A stretch of DNA of 64,000 nt from Pseudomonadota bacterium (GCA_963204785.1 CAUJHG010000033.1:1-64000); one strand, 5' to 3'; positions 27,831 through 37,462 are shown, numbered from the stretch's first letter. Notes: generated by a model from the letters alone, not told the origin. Numbers and translations are program-made.

Positions 27831-28673
27831 TCAGCGGTTGTGCCGCGCCATGAAGATCAGCCGCTCGAACAGGTGGACGTCCTGTTCGTTCTTGAGCAGC
27901 GCCCCGTGCAGCGGCGGGATGACCTGCTTGGCGTCCTGCGAGCGCAGCGCCTCGGGCGGGATGTCCTCGGCCATCAGCAGCTTGAGCCAGTCGAGCAGCT
28001 CCGAGGTGGAGGGCTTCTTCTTCAGGCCCGGCATCTCGCGGATCTGGTAGAACGCGTCCATCGCCTCCTTGAGCAGCTGCTGCTTGAGCTTCGGATAGTG
28101 GACGTCGACGATCTGCTGCATCGTCTCGCGATCCGGGAACTTGATGTAGTGGAAGAAGCAGCGACGCAGGAAGGCGTCGGGAAGCTCCTTCTCGTTGTTC
28201 GAGGTGATGATCACCACCGGGCGGTGCCTGGCGCGCACCATCTGGTGGGTCTCGTAGACGTAGAACTCCATCCGGTCGAGTTCGCGCAGCAGGTCGTTGG
28301 GGAACTCGATGTCGGCCTTGTCGATCTCGTCGATCAGCAGCACCGTGGGAGTCTCGGCCTCGAAGGCCTGCCACAGCACACCCTTGACGATGTAGTTGTG
28401 GATGTCCTTGACGCGCTCGTCGCCGAGCTGGGAGTCACGCAGGCGCGAGACCGCGTCGTACTCGTACAGGCCCTGCTGCGCCTTGGTGGTGGACTTGATG
28501 TGCCACTGCAGCAGCGGCATGTCCAGGCCCTTGGCGACCTCCTCGGCGAGCATGGTCTTGCCGGTGCCCGGCTCGCCCTTGATCAGCAGCGGGCGTTGCA
28601 GGGTCATGGCGGCGTTGACCGCGAGTTTCAGGTCGTCGGTGGCGACGTAAGTGGAAGTGCCTTCGAAGCGCAT
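27831..28673 (-). CDS. MoxR-family AAA+ ATPase
   Basis: The 280-residue AAA+ ATPase has Walker A in LLIKGEPGTGKTMLAEEVAK, Walker B in TVLLIDEIDKADIEFPNDLL, and sensor 1 in RPVVIITSNNEKELPDAFLRR. MoxR proteins act as chaperones with VWA partners, here the gene two places downstream. It is the first gene of the minus-strand cluster and diverges from the cytochrome genes over a 296-base spacer. A TATACT on the minus strand at 28744-28749 could be its -10. Confidence 0.93.
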   Translation of the reverse strand: MRFEGTSTYVATDDLKLAVNAAMTLQRPLLIKGEPGTGKTMLAEEVAKGLDMPLLQWHIKSTTKAQQGLYEYDAVSRLRDSQLGDERVKDIHNYIVKGVLWQAFEAETPTVLLIDEIDKADIEFPNDLLRELDRMEFYVYETHQMVRARHRPVVIITSNNEKELPDAFLRRCFFHYIKFPDRETMQQIVDVHYPKLKQQLLKEAMDAFYQIREMPGLKKKPSTSELLDWLKLLMAEDIPPEALRSQDAKQVIPPLHGALLKNEQDVHLFERLIFMARHNR

Positions 28674-28831
28674 GTGCGATGGACCAGGGTTGGATTGCCG
28701 GCGAGCGCGGGCGATGGCCTGCGTCGTTGATATGGGTGCGTGCAGTATAAGGTAAGGGGCCCGAGGAGGGGGCTTGCGCGCCGGCGCTGCCGGATGCCGA
28801 TTCCAGGAATGGAACGATGCACAGGATCGTG

Positions 28832-28861
28832 TGGACGTCCATATCGCAGGTCAAGTAGAAT
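28832..28861 (+). promoter_or_regulatory. Putative sigma-70 promoter for the cytochrome c genes
   Basis: TGGACG (28832-28837) and TAGAAT (28856-28861) are 18 bases apart in the moxR/cytochrome divergent spacer. The remaining spacer (28674-28969) holds no gene I can support. Confidence 0.45.
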
Positions 28862-28969
28862 CGGCGCCCACACGGAGAACACAGACAAGCACTGCGCGCA
28901 ACCCGACGCGAGAGGTCCGGCCTGGACCTGCGAATGCGCCGCAGCGCACGGATTTCAGGGGGATTCCAG

Positions 28970-29287
28970 GTGGGCGTCAACAAGAAGACCATCGCGTTCG
29001 CGCTGGTGGCGGCTGCGCCGCTGATCGCCACAGCGCAGGGCAACGCAGAGGCTGCGAAAACCAAGGTGGCGATGTGCGTGGGCTGCCACGAGATCGCGGG
29101 CTACAAGGCGTCGTTCCCGAGCGTGTACTCGGTGCCGCGCATCGCCGGGCAGTCGCCGCAGTACATCGAGAGCGCACTGCAGGCCTACCGCAAGGGCGAC
29201 CGCAGCCATCCGACGATGCGCGGCGTCGCCGGCGGCCTGTCCGACCAGGACATCGCCGATCTCGCCGCCTACTACGGAGCGAAGTGA
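28970..29287 (+). CDS. Small periplasmic class I cytochrome c
   Basis: About 105 residues with a signal peptide (GVNKKTIAFALVAAAPLIAT) and one haem site CVGCHE. The distal Met ligand is likely in HPTMRGVAGGLSDQDIADL, and the protein ends AAYYGAK, the typical last helix of cytochrome c4/c5-like domains. I use the GTG at 28970 because AGGGGG precedes it by seven bases; an ATG at 28934 would add twelve residues before the signal peptide. The next cytochrome starts two bases after the stop, so both are co-expressed. It probably carries electrons to a terminal oxidase. Confidence 0.82.
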   Translation: MGVNKKTIAFALVAAAPLIATAQGNAEAAKTKVAMCVGCHEIAGYKASFPSVYSVPRIAGQSPQYIESALQAYRKGDRSHPTMRGVAGGLSDQDIADLAAYYGAK

Positions 29288-29289
29288 CC

Positions 29290-29631
29290 ATGGCCGCCAA
29301 GCTGACCCACCGCCTGCTCTGCGCGGCTGCATTCACCGCACTCGCAGCCACCGCATCCGCGGCCGACCTCGCCAAGGGCAGGGAAAAGGCCGACCAGGTC
29401 TGCGCCGCCTGCCACGGCAAGGACGGCAACACCCCGATCGACCCCACCTATCCGAAGCTGGCCGGGCAGTCCGCCGACTACCTCTTCCAGGCGCTGCTCG
29501 ACTACAAGAGCGAGGCGCGCAAGAACGCGATCATGGGCGGGCAGGCCAAGCCGCTGTCGCGCAGGGAGATGGAGGATGTCGCCGCCTACTACGCGAGCCT
29601 GCCGGGGCAGTTGAACTACAAGCCCAGGTGA
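29290..29631 (+). CDS. Small periplasmic class I cytochrome c
   Basis: The 113-residue protein has a signal peptide ending ASAAD, haem site CAACHGKDG, and [21 protein letters not shown], which supplies the Met ligand and last helix. The [18 protein letters not shown] stretch matches single-domain cytochromes related to c4. Two tandem single-haem proteins here would together equal the usual two-domain cytochrome c4, which suggests a split or a duplicated domain (inference). Confidence 0.9.
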   Translation: MAAKLTHRLLCAAAFTALAATASAADLAKGREKADQVCAACHGKDGNTPIDPTYPKLAGQSADYLFQALLDYKSEARKNAIMGGQAKPLSRREMEDVAAYYASLPGQLNYKPR

Positions 29632-29689
29632 TCGGCGCGCACGCTGCACACCGGACACCGGTCGCCTTCACGGATTCCGGGATCTCATC

Positions 29690-30184
29690 TTGACCGCACC
29701 CACCACCGATCTCTGCGACGCCAACGAGGCCATGCTGGCCAACGGCAGCCTGCGCGTGCTCGCTCCGCTGTTCCAGGCCTGGGGCGGGAGGGCGGCCTTC
29801 GCCGGGCCGGTGAGCACCCTGCGCTGCTTCGAGGACAACAGCCTGGTGCGCACCGCGCTCGAGGAAGCGGGCGAGGGGCGTGTACTGGTGATCGACGGCG
29901 GCGCCAGCCTGCGCTGCGCGCTGCTCGGCGGCAACCTGGCCAGGCTCGCCGAGCGCAATGGCTGGGTCGGAGTGATCGTCAACGGCTGCGTGCGCGACGC
30001 CGACGAGATCGACGCCTGCGCCATCGGCGTGCGCGCCCTTGCCAGCCATCCGCGCAAGAGCGACAAGCGCGGCATCGGCCAGCGCGAGGTCGTCGTGGAG
30101 TTCGCGGGCGCGCGGATCGCGCCCGGCGAGTGGTGCTGCGCCGATCGCGACGGTGTTCTCGTTTCGCCCAGCCCGCTGGCTTGA
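29690..30184 (+). CDS. rraA: RraA family protein (regulator of RNase E activity A-like)
   Basis: The 164-residue protein matches Rra[21 protein letters not shown] at the start, [37 protein letters not shown] and [12 protein letters not shown]. RraA binds the RNase E scaffold and damps mRNA decay; many homologues are aldolases of the 4-hydroxy-4-methyl-2-oxoglutarate type and keep the GGNLA and RD residues seen here. The start is a TTG at 29690, chosen because family proteins begin just before TTDLCD; no ATG fits. The rne gene lies 4 kb away in this window. Confidence 0.9.
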   Translation: MTAPTTDLCDANEAMLANGSLRVLAPLFQAWGGRAAFAGPVSTLRCFEDNSLVRTALEEAGEGRVLVIDGGASLRCALLGGNLARLAERNGWVGVIVNGCVRDADEIDACAIGVRALASHPRKSDKRGIGQREVVVEFAGARIAPGEWCCADRDGVLVSPSPLA

Positions 30185-30247
30185 GCCGGAACACTGCGGC
30201 GCGTCGTCCCGCAGCCCGAGACCCGTCTCACACGGGCCGCGTCAGCC

Positions 30248-31516
30248 TCAGATCAGCCCCTCGAAGGCGAGGCAGTCCACCGCTTCACCTGCCTTCACGT
30301 CGGCGCGATCGTGAGGCAGCACCACGATGCAGTTGGCCTCGGACATCGAGCGCAGCACCCCCGATCCCTGGTTGCCGGTGAGCTGCACCTGCATCGCGCC
30401 GTCGGGCCCGACGCCCAGGATGCCGCGCTGGTATTCGGTGCGGCCGCGGCGCTTGCGGATGTCGGTGCAGGCAGTGGCGCGCAGCAGCGGAGTCAGCGTG
30501 GGCGTGGCGCCCATCATCTGCAGCAGCGCGTCGCGCGCGAAGAAGTAGAAGCTGATCATCACGGCCACCGGGTTGCCCGGCAGCCCGAAGTAGGCGGCGG
30601 CGCCGATGCGACCGAAGGCCAGCGGCCGGCCCGGGCGCATCGCGATCCGCCAGAAGGCGACTTCGCCCAGGCGCCCGAGCACCTCGCGGGTGAAGTCGGC
30701 TTCGCCGACCGAGACGCCACCGGAGGAGATGATCGCATCGGCGTCCTGGCTGGCGCTGCGCACCGCGGCCTCGAGCGCCGCCGGGTCGTCGCGCACCACG
30801 CCCATGTCGATCGCATCCACGCCGAGGCGCGCGAGCATTCCGTGCAGCGTGTAGCGGTTGCTGTCGTAGACCTCGCCGGGGGCGAGCGGCTCGCCGATCG
30901 AGCGCAGTTCGTCGCCGGTCGAGAAGAATGCGACCCGCAGGCGACGGCGCACCTGCACCTCGGCCTGGCCCAGCGATGCGATCAGGCCGATGTCCGCCGG
31001 CGAGAGGCGCCGCCCGGCGCGCAGCGCTGCGCCGCCTGCGCCGAGGTCCTCGCCGCGCAGGCGGCGGTGCTGACCGGCGCTCTGTCCTGCCGGCACCTCG
31101 ATCTCGTCGCCGACGACGCTGACGAGTTCCTGCGGCACGACGGTGTCGCAGCCTGCGGGCATCACCGCACCCGTCATGATGCGCACCGCTTCTCCGGTGG
31201 CGGGGCCGTCGCGGCAGGGCCGCCCGGCAAACGCGCTGCCCGCGACCCGCAGCCGGGTCGGGCCCTCGGCGGCGAGGTCGGACGAGCGCACCGCGTAGCC
31301 GTCCATCGCCGCGTTGTCGCTGGCAGGGACGTCGATCGGCGAGAGCAGGTCGGCGGCGAGCACGCGGCCGAGCGCGGCGTTCAGGTGTACGCGCTCGGCG
31401 CCGCCGACGGGCGTGACCAGTTGGGCGATCACGCGCCGGGCGAGCTCCACCGGCAGCGAGTCCGGGTCATGCTCGGGAAGGCAGCCGATCGCGGCGGCCA
31501 GGGATGCGTCGGTCAT
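30248..31516 (-). CDS. moeA: Molybdopterin molybdenumtransferase MoeA
   Basis: The 422-residue protein inserts molybdate into molybdopterin. Domain landmarks are DVPASDNAAMDGYAVR, RIMTGAVMPAGCDTVVP, FFSTGDELR, VYDSNRYTLHGML, SSGGVSVGEADF and YFGLPGNPVAVM, in the order found in E. coli MoeA. Its start overlaps the mobA stop (ATGA) and it is the last gene of the moaA-fdhD-like-mobA-moeA operon. Length and motifs are normal. Confidence 0.95.
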   Translation of the reverse strand: MTDASLAAAIGCLPEHDPDSLPVELARRVIAQLVTPVGGAERVHLNAALGRVLAADLLSPIDVPASDNAAMDGYAVRSSDLAAEGPTRLRVAGSAFAGRPCRDGPATGEAVRIMTGAVMPAGCDTVVPQELVSVVGDEIEVPAGQSAGQHRRLRGEDLGAGGAALRAGRRLSPADIGLIASLGQAEVQVRRRLRVAFFSTGDELRSIGEPLAPGEVYDSNRYTLHGMLARLGVDAIDMGVVRDDPAALEAAVRSASQDADAIISSGGVSVGEADFTREVLGRLGEVAFWRIAMRPGRPLAFGRIGAAAYFGLPGNPVAVMISFYFFARDALLQMMGATPTLTPLLRATACTDIRKRRGRTEYQRGILGVGPDGAMQVQLTGNQGSGVLRSMSEANCIVVLPHDRADVKAGEAVDCLAFEGLI

Positions 31517-32148
31517 TCGGCTTGGCAGGCCCGCAGGTCCTCGGGCGTGTTGATGTTGCGAAATGCGGCTTCGTCGGGGAAGTCGACCTCGACGTGCGCC
31601 AGCCCCAGGTACCAGGCCTCGACGCTGCGGCGCCCGCGGGCCAGGAAGGCTTCCAGTTCCGGCATCACGCTGCGCTCGGCCATCAGGAACACCGGCTGAG
31701 GCTGCGCACCGGTGCGCGCGACCGCGACGCCTGCCGTGCCTGCGTCGAGCGCACTGGCCAGCCGCGCGGCCAGATCCGCGGGCAGGAAGGGCGCATCGCA
31801 GGGAACGATCAGCACGCGCTCCGTGCGCGCCGCACTCAGCCCCGCGTGCAGGCCGGCGAGCGGGCCGATCGACCCCGGGATCAGGTCGGCGATCACGGGC
31901 AGGCCGAAGGCCTGCCATCGGCCGGGGTCGCCGTTCGCGTTGAGCAGCAGTGCGTCGACCTGCGTCGCGAGCCGCTCGATCACGTGGGCGAGCATCGGGC
32001 GACCACGCAAGGGCTGCAGCCCCTTGTCCAGGCCGCAGCCGTCGACGCGCATCCGGCGTCCGAGGCCACCGGCCAGGATCACCCCGGTGACGCGCCGAGC
32101 TTGCGGTGGCGCACCGCGCTCGTTGGCGCCGCCCTGCGAGGAAGGCAT
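31513..32148 (-). CDS. mobA: Molybdenum cofactor guanylyltransferase MobA
   Basis: The 211-residue protein attaches GMP to molybdopterin, giving the guanine-dinucleotide cofactor used by DMSO-reductase-family enzymes. Motifs are VILAGGLGRRMRVDGCGLDK (nucleotide loop), IPGSIGPLAGLHAGL and VPCDAPFLPADL. The ATG at 32148 gives a short leader before the GGLGRRM loop; a longer in-frame start would overlap the upstream gene. It is four bases past the FdhD-like stop and overlaps moeA by four. Confidence 0.93.
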   Translation of the reverse strand: MPSSQGGANERGAPPQARRVTGVILAGGLGRRMRVDGCGLDKGLQPLRGRPMLAHVIERLATQVDALLLNANGDPGRWQAFGLPVIADLIPGSIGPLAGLHAGLSAARTERVLIVPCDAPFLPADLAARLASALDAGTAGVAVARTGAQPQPVFLMAERSVMPELEAFLARGRRSVEAWYLGLAHVEVDFPDEAAFRNINTPEDLRACQAE

Positions 32149-32152
32149 CGTG

Positions 32153-33034
32153 TCAGGCCAGCGCGGTGACCGGTGCGCGCAGCAGGCCCTGCGCTCCGGT
32201 GAACACGCGGTAGTGCCGGCCCCGGCAGCGGCCAATCAGCGTGATTCCGATCTGCCGGGCGAGTTCCAGGCCCGTCTGCGTGGGCCCGGAAGTCGACAGC
32301 AGGAAAGGGACGCCCATCTGCGCGCAGCGGGCGACCACTGCGGGGGTGGGCACGGCCGTGGTGTGGAGGATCGCGTCGGCACCGTCGGCGCGGTCGAGCC
32401 ACATCTGGCCGGAGATCGCGTCGAGGGTGTGGTGGTCGTCGAGATCCTGGGCGAAGTGGAGGATCTCGCCGCGCGAATCGCCTGCGTTGGAGAACAGCGT
32501 GCAGCGAGGCAGCGCATCGGGAATCGCACGGCCGGCGTCGCTGGAGCCGGCACGATCGATGACCGTGTGAAGGACCTCCTCGCTGAGTCGGGCTCCGGGC
32601 GACGGACGGATGTCGGCTGACTGCGCCATCGGGTTGCGAGACCCGCCAGCCAGGCCGAAGCCGGCAGCCGCGGTGCCGGTCCCGCCAGGTGCCGGAAGCT
32701 GCTCGGCGGCGTCGGCCTGGCCCCGGATCGGCAGTCCGGTCTCGCGCAGCAGCCGGGAGGTGATCGTCACGGCGGCCCTGTCCAGGTCGACATGGACTGC
32801 CACGATCTCGTCGATCGAGCCGAAAATGCGCTGCCGGCGCAGCCAGCCCAGCGCAAGCGGCCCGGGGGCGGTGCCCAGCGTGCGCAGCGTGGCCAGTTCG
32901 CGATCGTCGAGACGGATCGCCAGCCGGTGTTCGAGCGCGATCGGGGTCGGGACGGTGCGGCCATGCTCGTCGATCGCGTCGACGTCGATGCTTGGTGCTT
33001 GCGCCTGGCCGGTGAACTCGATCGATCCGCGCAC
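32153..33034 (-). CDS. FdhD-like protein lacking the CxxC motif
   Basis: The 293-residue protein resembles formate dehydrogenase sulfurtransferase FdhD, which hands sulfur from IscS to the molybdenum cofactor. The C-terminal half fits best: FAQDLDDHHTLDAI parallels the EDVGRHNALDK block, then FLLSTSGPTQTGLELARQIG and LIGRCRGRHYRVFTG. The active CxxC pair expected around the middle is absent; only three isolated cysteines remain, and a Gly/Ala-rich linker replaces the area. It may have lost sulfur transfer and keep a cofactor-binding role. It starts with GTG, six bases after moaA. Confidence 0.75.
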   Translation of the reverse strand: MRGSIEFTGQAQAPSIDVDAIDEHGRTVPTPIALEHRLAIRLDDRELATLRTLGTAPGPLALGWLRRQRIFGSIDEIVAVHVDLDRAAVTITSRLLRETGLPIRGQADAAEQLPAPGGTGTAAAGFGLAGGSRNPMAQSADIRPSPGARLSEEVLHTVIDRAGSSDAGRAIPDALPRCTLFSNAGDSRGEILHFAQDLDDHHTLDAISGQMWLDRADGADAILHTTAVPTPAVVARCAQMGVPFLLSTSGPTQTGLELARQIGITLIGRCRGRHYRVFTGAQGLLRAPVTALA

Positions 33035-33040
33035 GCTCGC

Positions 33041-34144
33041 TCAGCCGCCGATGTAGGACATCTCGATCCGTCGCAGCGAGGCGGTCGCCGAGGAGCGGAT
33101 CTCCGAGTAGCGATCGTCGCGACGGCCCCACAGCAGTGCCAGGGCGCCGGAGATCTGTTCATCGCTGTGGCCGGAGCGCAGCAGCGCCCGCAGGTCGTGC
33201 CCCGAATCGGCGAACAGGCAGGTGTAGAGGCGACCCTCGGTGGACAGGCGCGCGCGCGTGCAGCCGCCGCAGAAGGGCTGGGTGACCGAGGAGATCACGC
33301 CGATCTCGCCGCCGCCATCGAGGTAGCGCCAGCGCCGCGCCACCTCGCCCGCGTAGTTCGGGTCTGCTGGCGCTACCGGAAAGTGCTCGCCGATCCTGGC
33401 GAGCACCTCGGTGCTGGGCAGCACCTCGTCCATGCGCCAGCCGTTGGATGCACCGACGTCCATGAACTCGATGAAGCGCAGGACATGCGGGCTGCCGCGG
33501 AAGTGGCGCGCCATCGGCAGGATTTCGTGATCGTTGACGCCGCGGCGCACCACCATGTTCACCTTGACCGGGGCCAGTCCTGCGCGCTGCGCCGCGTCGA
33601 TCCCATCGAGCACGTCGGATACCGGGAAGTCGGCGTCGTTCATGGCGCGGAACACCCGGTCGTCCAGCGCGTCCAGGCTCACGGTGACCCGGCGCAGCCC
33701 CGCGTCGCGAAGCGCCCGGGCCTTGCGCGCGAGCAGCGAACCGTTGGTGGTCAGGGTGATCTCCAGCGGCGCGCCGCGCCACGTGGGAATCGCGCAGAGC
33801 ATTGCCACGAGGCGCTCGATGTCCTTCCGCAGCAGCGGCTCGCCGCCGGTCAGGCGGATCTTCTCCACGCCGTGTCCGACGAAGATGCGCACCAGACGGG
33901 CGATCTCCTCGAAACTGAGCAGCGAGGCCTGCGGCAGGAATGCGTAGTCCTTGCCGAAGACCGACTTCGGCATGCAGTAGGTGCAGCGGAAATTGCAGCG
34001 ATCGGTGACCGAGATGCGCAGGTCATGCAGCAGTCGACCCCGCGCGTCACGCAGTTTGCCGGTCGGCGCCAGCGGCTGCTCGGGCACCGTCGGGACGCGC
34101 GCCGCGTAACGGTGGTCGGCGATCGTGGTGTTGCGCTCTGTCAT
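33041..34144 (-). CDS. moaA: GTP 3',8-cyclase MoaA (radical SAM)
   Basis: The 367-residue enzyme starts molybdopterin synthesis from GTP. The radical-SAM cluster motif is CNFRCTYCM, followed by [14 protein letters not shown] and [12 protein letters not shown]. The C-terminal cluster site is CGGC with a third cysteine in LYTCLF, and the chain ends in the required Gly-Gly. It is first in the operon. A TACACT on the minus strand about 25 bases before the ATG could be its -10 element. Confidence 0.96.
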   Translation of the reverse strand: MTERNTTIADHRYAARVPTVPEQPLAPTGKLRDARGRLLHDLRISVTDRCNFRCTYCMPKSVFGKDYAFLPQASLLSFEEIARLVRIFVGHGVEKIRLTGGEPLLRKDIERLVAMLCAIPTWRGAPLEITLTTNGSLLARKARALRDAGLRRVTVSLDALDDRVFRAMNDADFPVSDVLDGIDAAQRAGLAPVKVNMVVRRGVNDHEILPMARHFRGSPHVLRFIEFMDVGASNGWRMDEVLPSTEVLARIGEHFPVAPADPNYAGEVARRWRYLDGGGEIGVISSVTQPFCGGCTRARLSTEGRLYTCLFADSGHDLRALLRSGHSDEQISGALALLWGRRDDRYSEIRSSATASLRRIEMSYIGG

Positions 34145-34214
34145 CGGGACCGGTCCCCTGGGTGCGCCGAGTGTAGCAAAGGCGCCCGACCCCGATCGCG
34201 GGATGGGGAAAGGG

Positions 34215-34243
34215 GCGAAGGCCGGGGAAGTCCCGACCTTCGC
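34215..34243 (-). terminator. Hairpin just past the rne stop codon
   Basis: GCGAAGG and CCTTCGC form a seven-base stem with extra inner GGG/CCC pairing, located 10 bases beyond the rne stop. The strand lacks a strong T-run, so it is a possible rather than certain terminator. Confidence 0.4.
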
Positions 34244-34252
34244 TGCCGGCGC

Positions 34253-37200
34253 TCAGGCCGCCGGGGGCTGGGGCGCGTCGCTGGGTCGACCGGTCTCGAC
34301 CTGCATCAGGGGCTCGTCGGGAATCGCCACCCGCGGCTTGCGGCGACGGACCGGACGTGGCGCGGGAGCGGGGGGAGTCTCCTCGAAGCTCAACTGCTGC
34401 GGCTTCGTCTCGACCCACTCGAGGCCGGCGCCGGAGACGATCCCCTCCAGATCCGCCTTCGGCACTGCGATCGGTCCGGGAGCTGCTTCGGTCTGGACCT
34501 CGATCGCCGCTGCGCCTGCGTCGACTGCCGCCGGGACCGGGGAGGTCGCGACGGGTGCGGCAGCAGGAGCTTCGGTCGGCGCAGCGCGCTCGGCTGCCTC
34601 GGCCACGACGGGGGCCTGCGATGCGGCGATCTCGACCGCCGCTGCCGCCGGCGCTTCGATCGCTGCGGCCGCCTCGGCGGCGGCGGACGCATCGGTCTGC
34701 GCTGCGGCCTCGATCGCTTCGACGGGGGCAGCAGCTTCGCGCACCGGGGTCGTCGCGATCGGTGCAGGCGCCTGCTCCTCGGCAGCAGGCGCAGGCGTGG
34801 CGGCTTCACGCACCGCTTCGACGGGTGTAGCCCGCATGGCCGGCTCGGGCTCGCCGATCGCCAGGTCGGAGGCAAAGGCTTCGAGCATGGCCGGGGCGAG
34901 GATCGGCTCCTGCGCGGCCTCGGCGGCTTGCGCAGGCGCAGCTTCGGTCGTGGCCTCGCCGGCGGCGTCACCAGCCTCGCTCTCGCTCCCGGCCTGGCTC
35001 TCGGCTGCCTCGGCAGCGCGCTCGCCGCCACGACGTCCGCGACGACGACGCCCCCTGGGACGGGGAGTGCCGTAGTCCGGTTGGGCCGTATCGGCACCGG
35101 GCTTCGCGCCCTCGGTCTCGAGCACCGAGACGCGCTCGGCAATCTGCGCCTCCGGGGCGATCGCATCGCCGGTTTCCGGAGTCGCTGCACCGATTGCGGC
35201 GGCGGCGCCAACCGCCATGGTGGCGGCAGCAGCGTCGACCGTAGCGGCGTTGTCGGCGGCCTGCCCAGCCGGGCGACGGGCGCCCTGACGGCGGCCTTCA
35301 CCGCTGCGGCGCTCCTCGCCACCACCCCCGGCGCCGGATTCGTTGCGCGGCTCGCGCTCGCGCCGGGAGCGCTGACGCCCGTTGCCGTTCTCGGCCGCTG
35401 GCACGACGGCGCCGTCCACCGCAGGACCACGCGGCTCGCGGGGGCGCGCTTCACGCGGCTCGCGCGGGGGACGCTCCTCGGCAGCGCGTCCTTCGCGGGG
35501 CGCACGATCTTCGCGGGGCGCGCGATCATCGCGCCGTTCGCCGCGGCCACGGCCCTCGCCGTTGCGCCCGCGGCCACCACGACCGCCACGGCTGCGCTCC
35601 TCGCGCGCGCCCGGAGCTGCGGACGCTCCGGCCGCGGGAGCGGCCAGCGCTGGCGCCGACGTCGGCACCGGCTGCACGCCGGTCGGCGGTACGGCGCTGC
35701 CTGCGGGCTCGCCGACCATGACGCGACGGAACATCCGCATGAAGCGACCGAACAGCCCCTGCTCGGGCTCGACCGGCGCCTGGGTCGCCGGAACGACGGC
35801 CGGCGCAGCGGCAAGGGGCTCGGCCGCAGCCGCGGCGGCCACCGGCGCGGGGCGCTCGGGCGTCACGCCCTTGACCATCGCTTCCTGGCGCGGCTTCACC
35901 GGCGCGAACTTCGACTCGAGGTAGCTGCTGTCCTCGGACGGACCCTCGGCGATCGTGTAGCTCGCCCGGTAGGTGTTCAGCCGCTCGTCGTCGTGGCGCA
36001 GGCGCTCGAGCCGGTAGTGCGGCGTCTCGATATGCTTGTTCGGGATCAGCACGATCTCGACCTTGAGCCGCGCCTCCATCTTGGCGATCTCGGCGCGCTT
36101 CTCGTTGAGCAGGTAGGTGGCCACGTCCATCGGCACCTGGGCGTGCACCGTGGCAGTGTTCTCCTTCATCGCCTCTTCCTGGACGACGCGCAGCACGTGC
36201 AGCGCCGAGGACTCGACGTCGCGGATCACCCCGGTTCCGTTGCAGCGCGGGCAGGTGATGTGCGTGCCCTCGTTGAGCGCCGGACGCAGCCGCTGGCGCG
36301 ACAGTTCCATCAGGCCGAAGCGTGAGATCTTGCCGGTCTGGACCCGGGCGCGGTCGTGGTACAGGGCCTCCTTCAGGCGCTGCTCGACCTCGCGCTGGTT
36401 CTTCGAGCTCTCCATGTCGATGAAGTCGATCACGATCAGCCCGCCGAGGTCGCGCAGGCGCATCTGGCGGGCAGCCTCGTCGGCCGCCTCCAGGTTCGTG
36501 CGCAGCGCGGTCTCCTCGATGTCGCCGCCCTTGGTGGCGCGGGCAGAGTTGACGTCGATTGCGACGAGCGCCTCGGAGTGATCGATGACGATCGCGCCGC
36601 CGGAGGGCAGGGGCACGACGCGCGAGTGCGCGGTCTCGATCTGGTGCTCGATCTGGAAGCGCGAGAACAGGGGCACGTCGTCGCGGTAGCGCTTCACGCG
36701 CGCGACGTTGTCGGGCATCACGTGCGCCATGAACTGGCGCGCCTGCTCGTAGATGTCCTCGGTGTCGATCAGGATCTCGCCGATGTCCGCAGTGAAGTAG
36801 TCGCGGATCGCGCGGATGACCAGGCTGGATTCCTGGTAGATCAGGAAGGCGCCTGGCGCGGTGGTGGCCGCGGACTCGACCGCGCGCCACAGCTGCAGCA
36901 GGTAGTTGAGGTCCCACTGCAGTTCCTCGGCGCTGCGTCCGATCCCGGCGGTGCGCGCGATGATGCTCATCCCTGAGGGGATCTCGAGCTTGTCCATCGT
37001 CTCGCGCAGTTCCTGGCGCTCCTCGCCCTCGATGCGGCGCGAGACGCCGCCGCCACGCGGGTTGTTGGGCATCAGCACCAGGTAGCGGCCGGCCAGCGAG
37101 ATGAAGGTGGTCAGCGCGGCGCCCTTGTTGCCGCGCTCCTCCTTGTCGACCTGGACGATCAGCTCCATGCCCTCGGAGATCGAATCCTGGACGCGGGCGC

Positions 37201-37462
37201 GCCCGCCGTCGCCGTTGCCCCCGGACTTGAAGTAGGCCTTGGAGATCTCCTTGAACGGCAGGAAGCCGTGGCGCTCCTCGCCGTAGTTGACGAAACAGGC
37301 TTCGAGGCTCTGCTCGACGCGGGTGATGACCCCCTTGTAGATGTTGCTCTTGCGGGACTCGTGGCCCGCCGACTCGATGTCGATGTCGATCAGCTTCTGA
37401 CCGTCGACGATCGCAACCCGCAGTTCCTCTGCGTGGGTCGCGTTGAAAAGCATCCGCTTCAT
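34253..37462 (-). CDS. rne: Ribonuclease E
   Basis: The 1,069-residue endoribonuclease drives mRNA decay and rRNA/tRNA processing. The start MKRMLFNATHAEELRVAIVD is classical. The S1 domain has SNIYKGVITRVEQSLEACFVNYG, the catalytic DNase I-like domain has IDVNSARAT and LGGLIVIDFIDMESSKNQ, and the zinc link is CPRCNGTG. After about residue 560 the C-terminal half becomes disordered and very rich in Arg/Gly/Glu, then Ala/Glu/Pro, as in degradosome scaffolds. The C-terminal region holds the sites for partners. A long non-coding leader precedes it, in keeping with RNase E autoregulation. Confidence 0.96.
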   Translation of the reverse strand: MKRMLFNATHAEELRVAIVDGQKLIDIDIESAGHESRKSNIYKGVITRVEQSLEACFVNYGEERHGFLPFKEISKAYFKSGGNGDGGRARVQDSISEGMELIVQVDKEERGNKGAALTTFISLAGRYLVLMPNNPRGGGVSRRIEGEERQELRETMDKLEIPSGMSIIARTAGIGRSAEELQWDLNYLLQLWRAVESAATTAPGAFLIYQESSLVIRAIRDYFTADIGEILIDTEDIYEQARQFMAHVMPDNVARVKRYRDDVPLFSRFQIEHQIETAHSRVVPLPSGGAIVIDHSEALVAIDVNSARATKGGDIEETALRTNLEAADEAARQMRLRDLGGLIVIDFIDMESSKNQREVEQRLKEALYHDRARVQTGKISRFGLMELSRQRLRPALNEGTHITCPRCNGTGVIRDVESSALHVLRVVQEEAMKENTATVHAQVPMDVATYLLNEKRAEIAKMEARLKVEIVLIPNKHIETPHYRLERLRHDDERLNTYRASYTIAEGPSEDSSYLESKFAPVKPRQEAMVKGVTPERPAPVAAAAAAEPLAAAPAVVPATQAPVEPEQGLFGRFMRMFRRVMVGEPAGSAVPPTGVQPVPTSAPALAAPAAGASAAPGAREERSRGGRGGRGRNGEGRGRGERRDDRAPREDRAPREGRAAEERPPREPREARPREPRGPAVDGAVVPAAENGNGRQRSRREREPRNESGAGGGGEERRSGEGRRQGARRPAGQAADNAATVDAAAATMAVGAAAAIGAATPETGDAIAPEAQIAERVSVLETEGAKPGADTAQPDYGTPRPRGRRRRGRRGGERAAEAAESQAGSESEAGDAAGEATTEAAPAQAAEAAQEPILAPAMLEAFASDLAIGEPEPAMRATPVEAVREAATPAPAAEEQAPAPIATTPVREAAAPVEAIEAAAQTDASAAAEAAAAIEAPAAAAVEIAASQAPVVAEAAERAAPTEAPAAAPVATSPVPAAVDAGAAAIEVQTEAAPGPIAVPKADLEGIVSGAGLEWVETKPQQLSFEETPPAPAPRPVRRRKPRVAIPDEPLMQVETGRPSDAPQPPAA

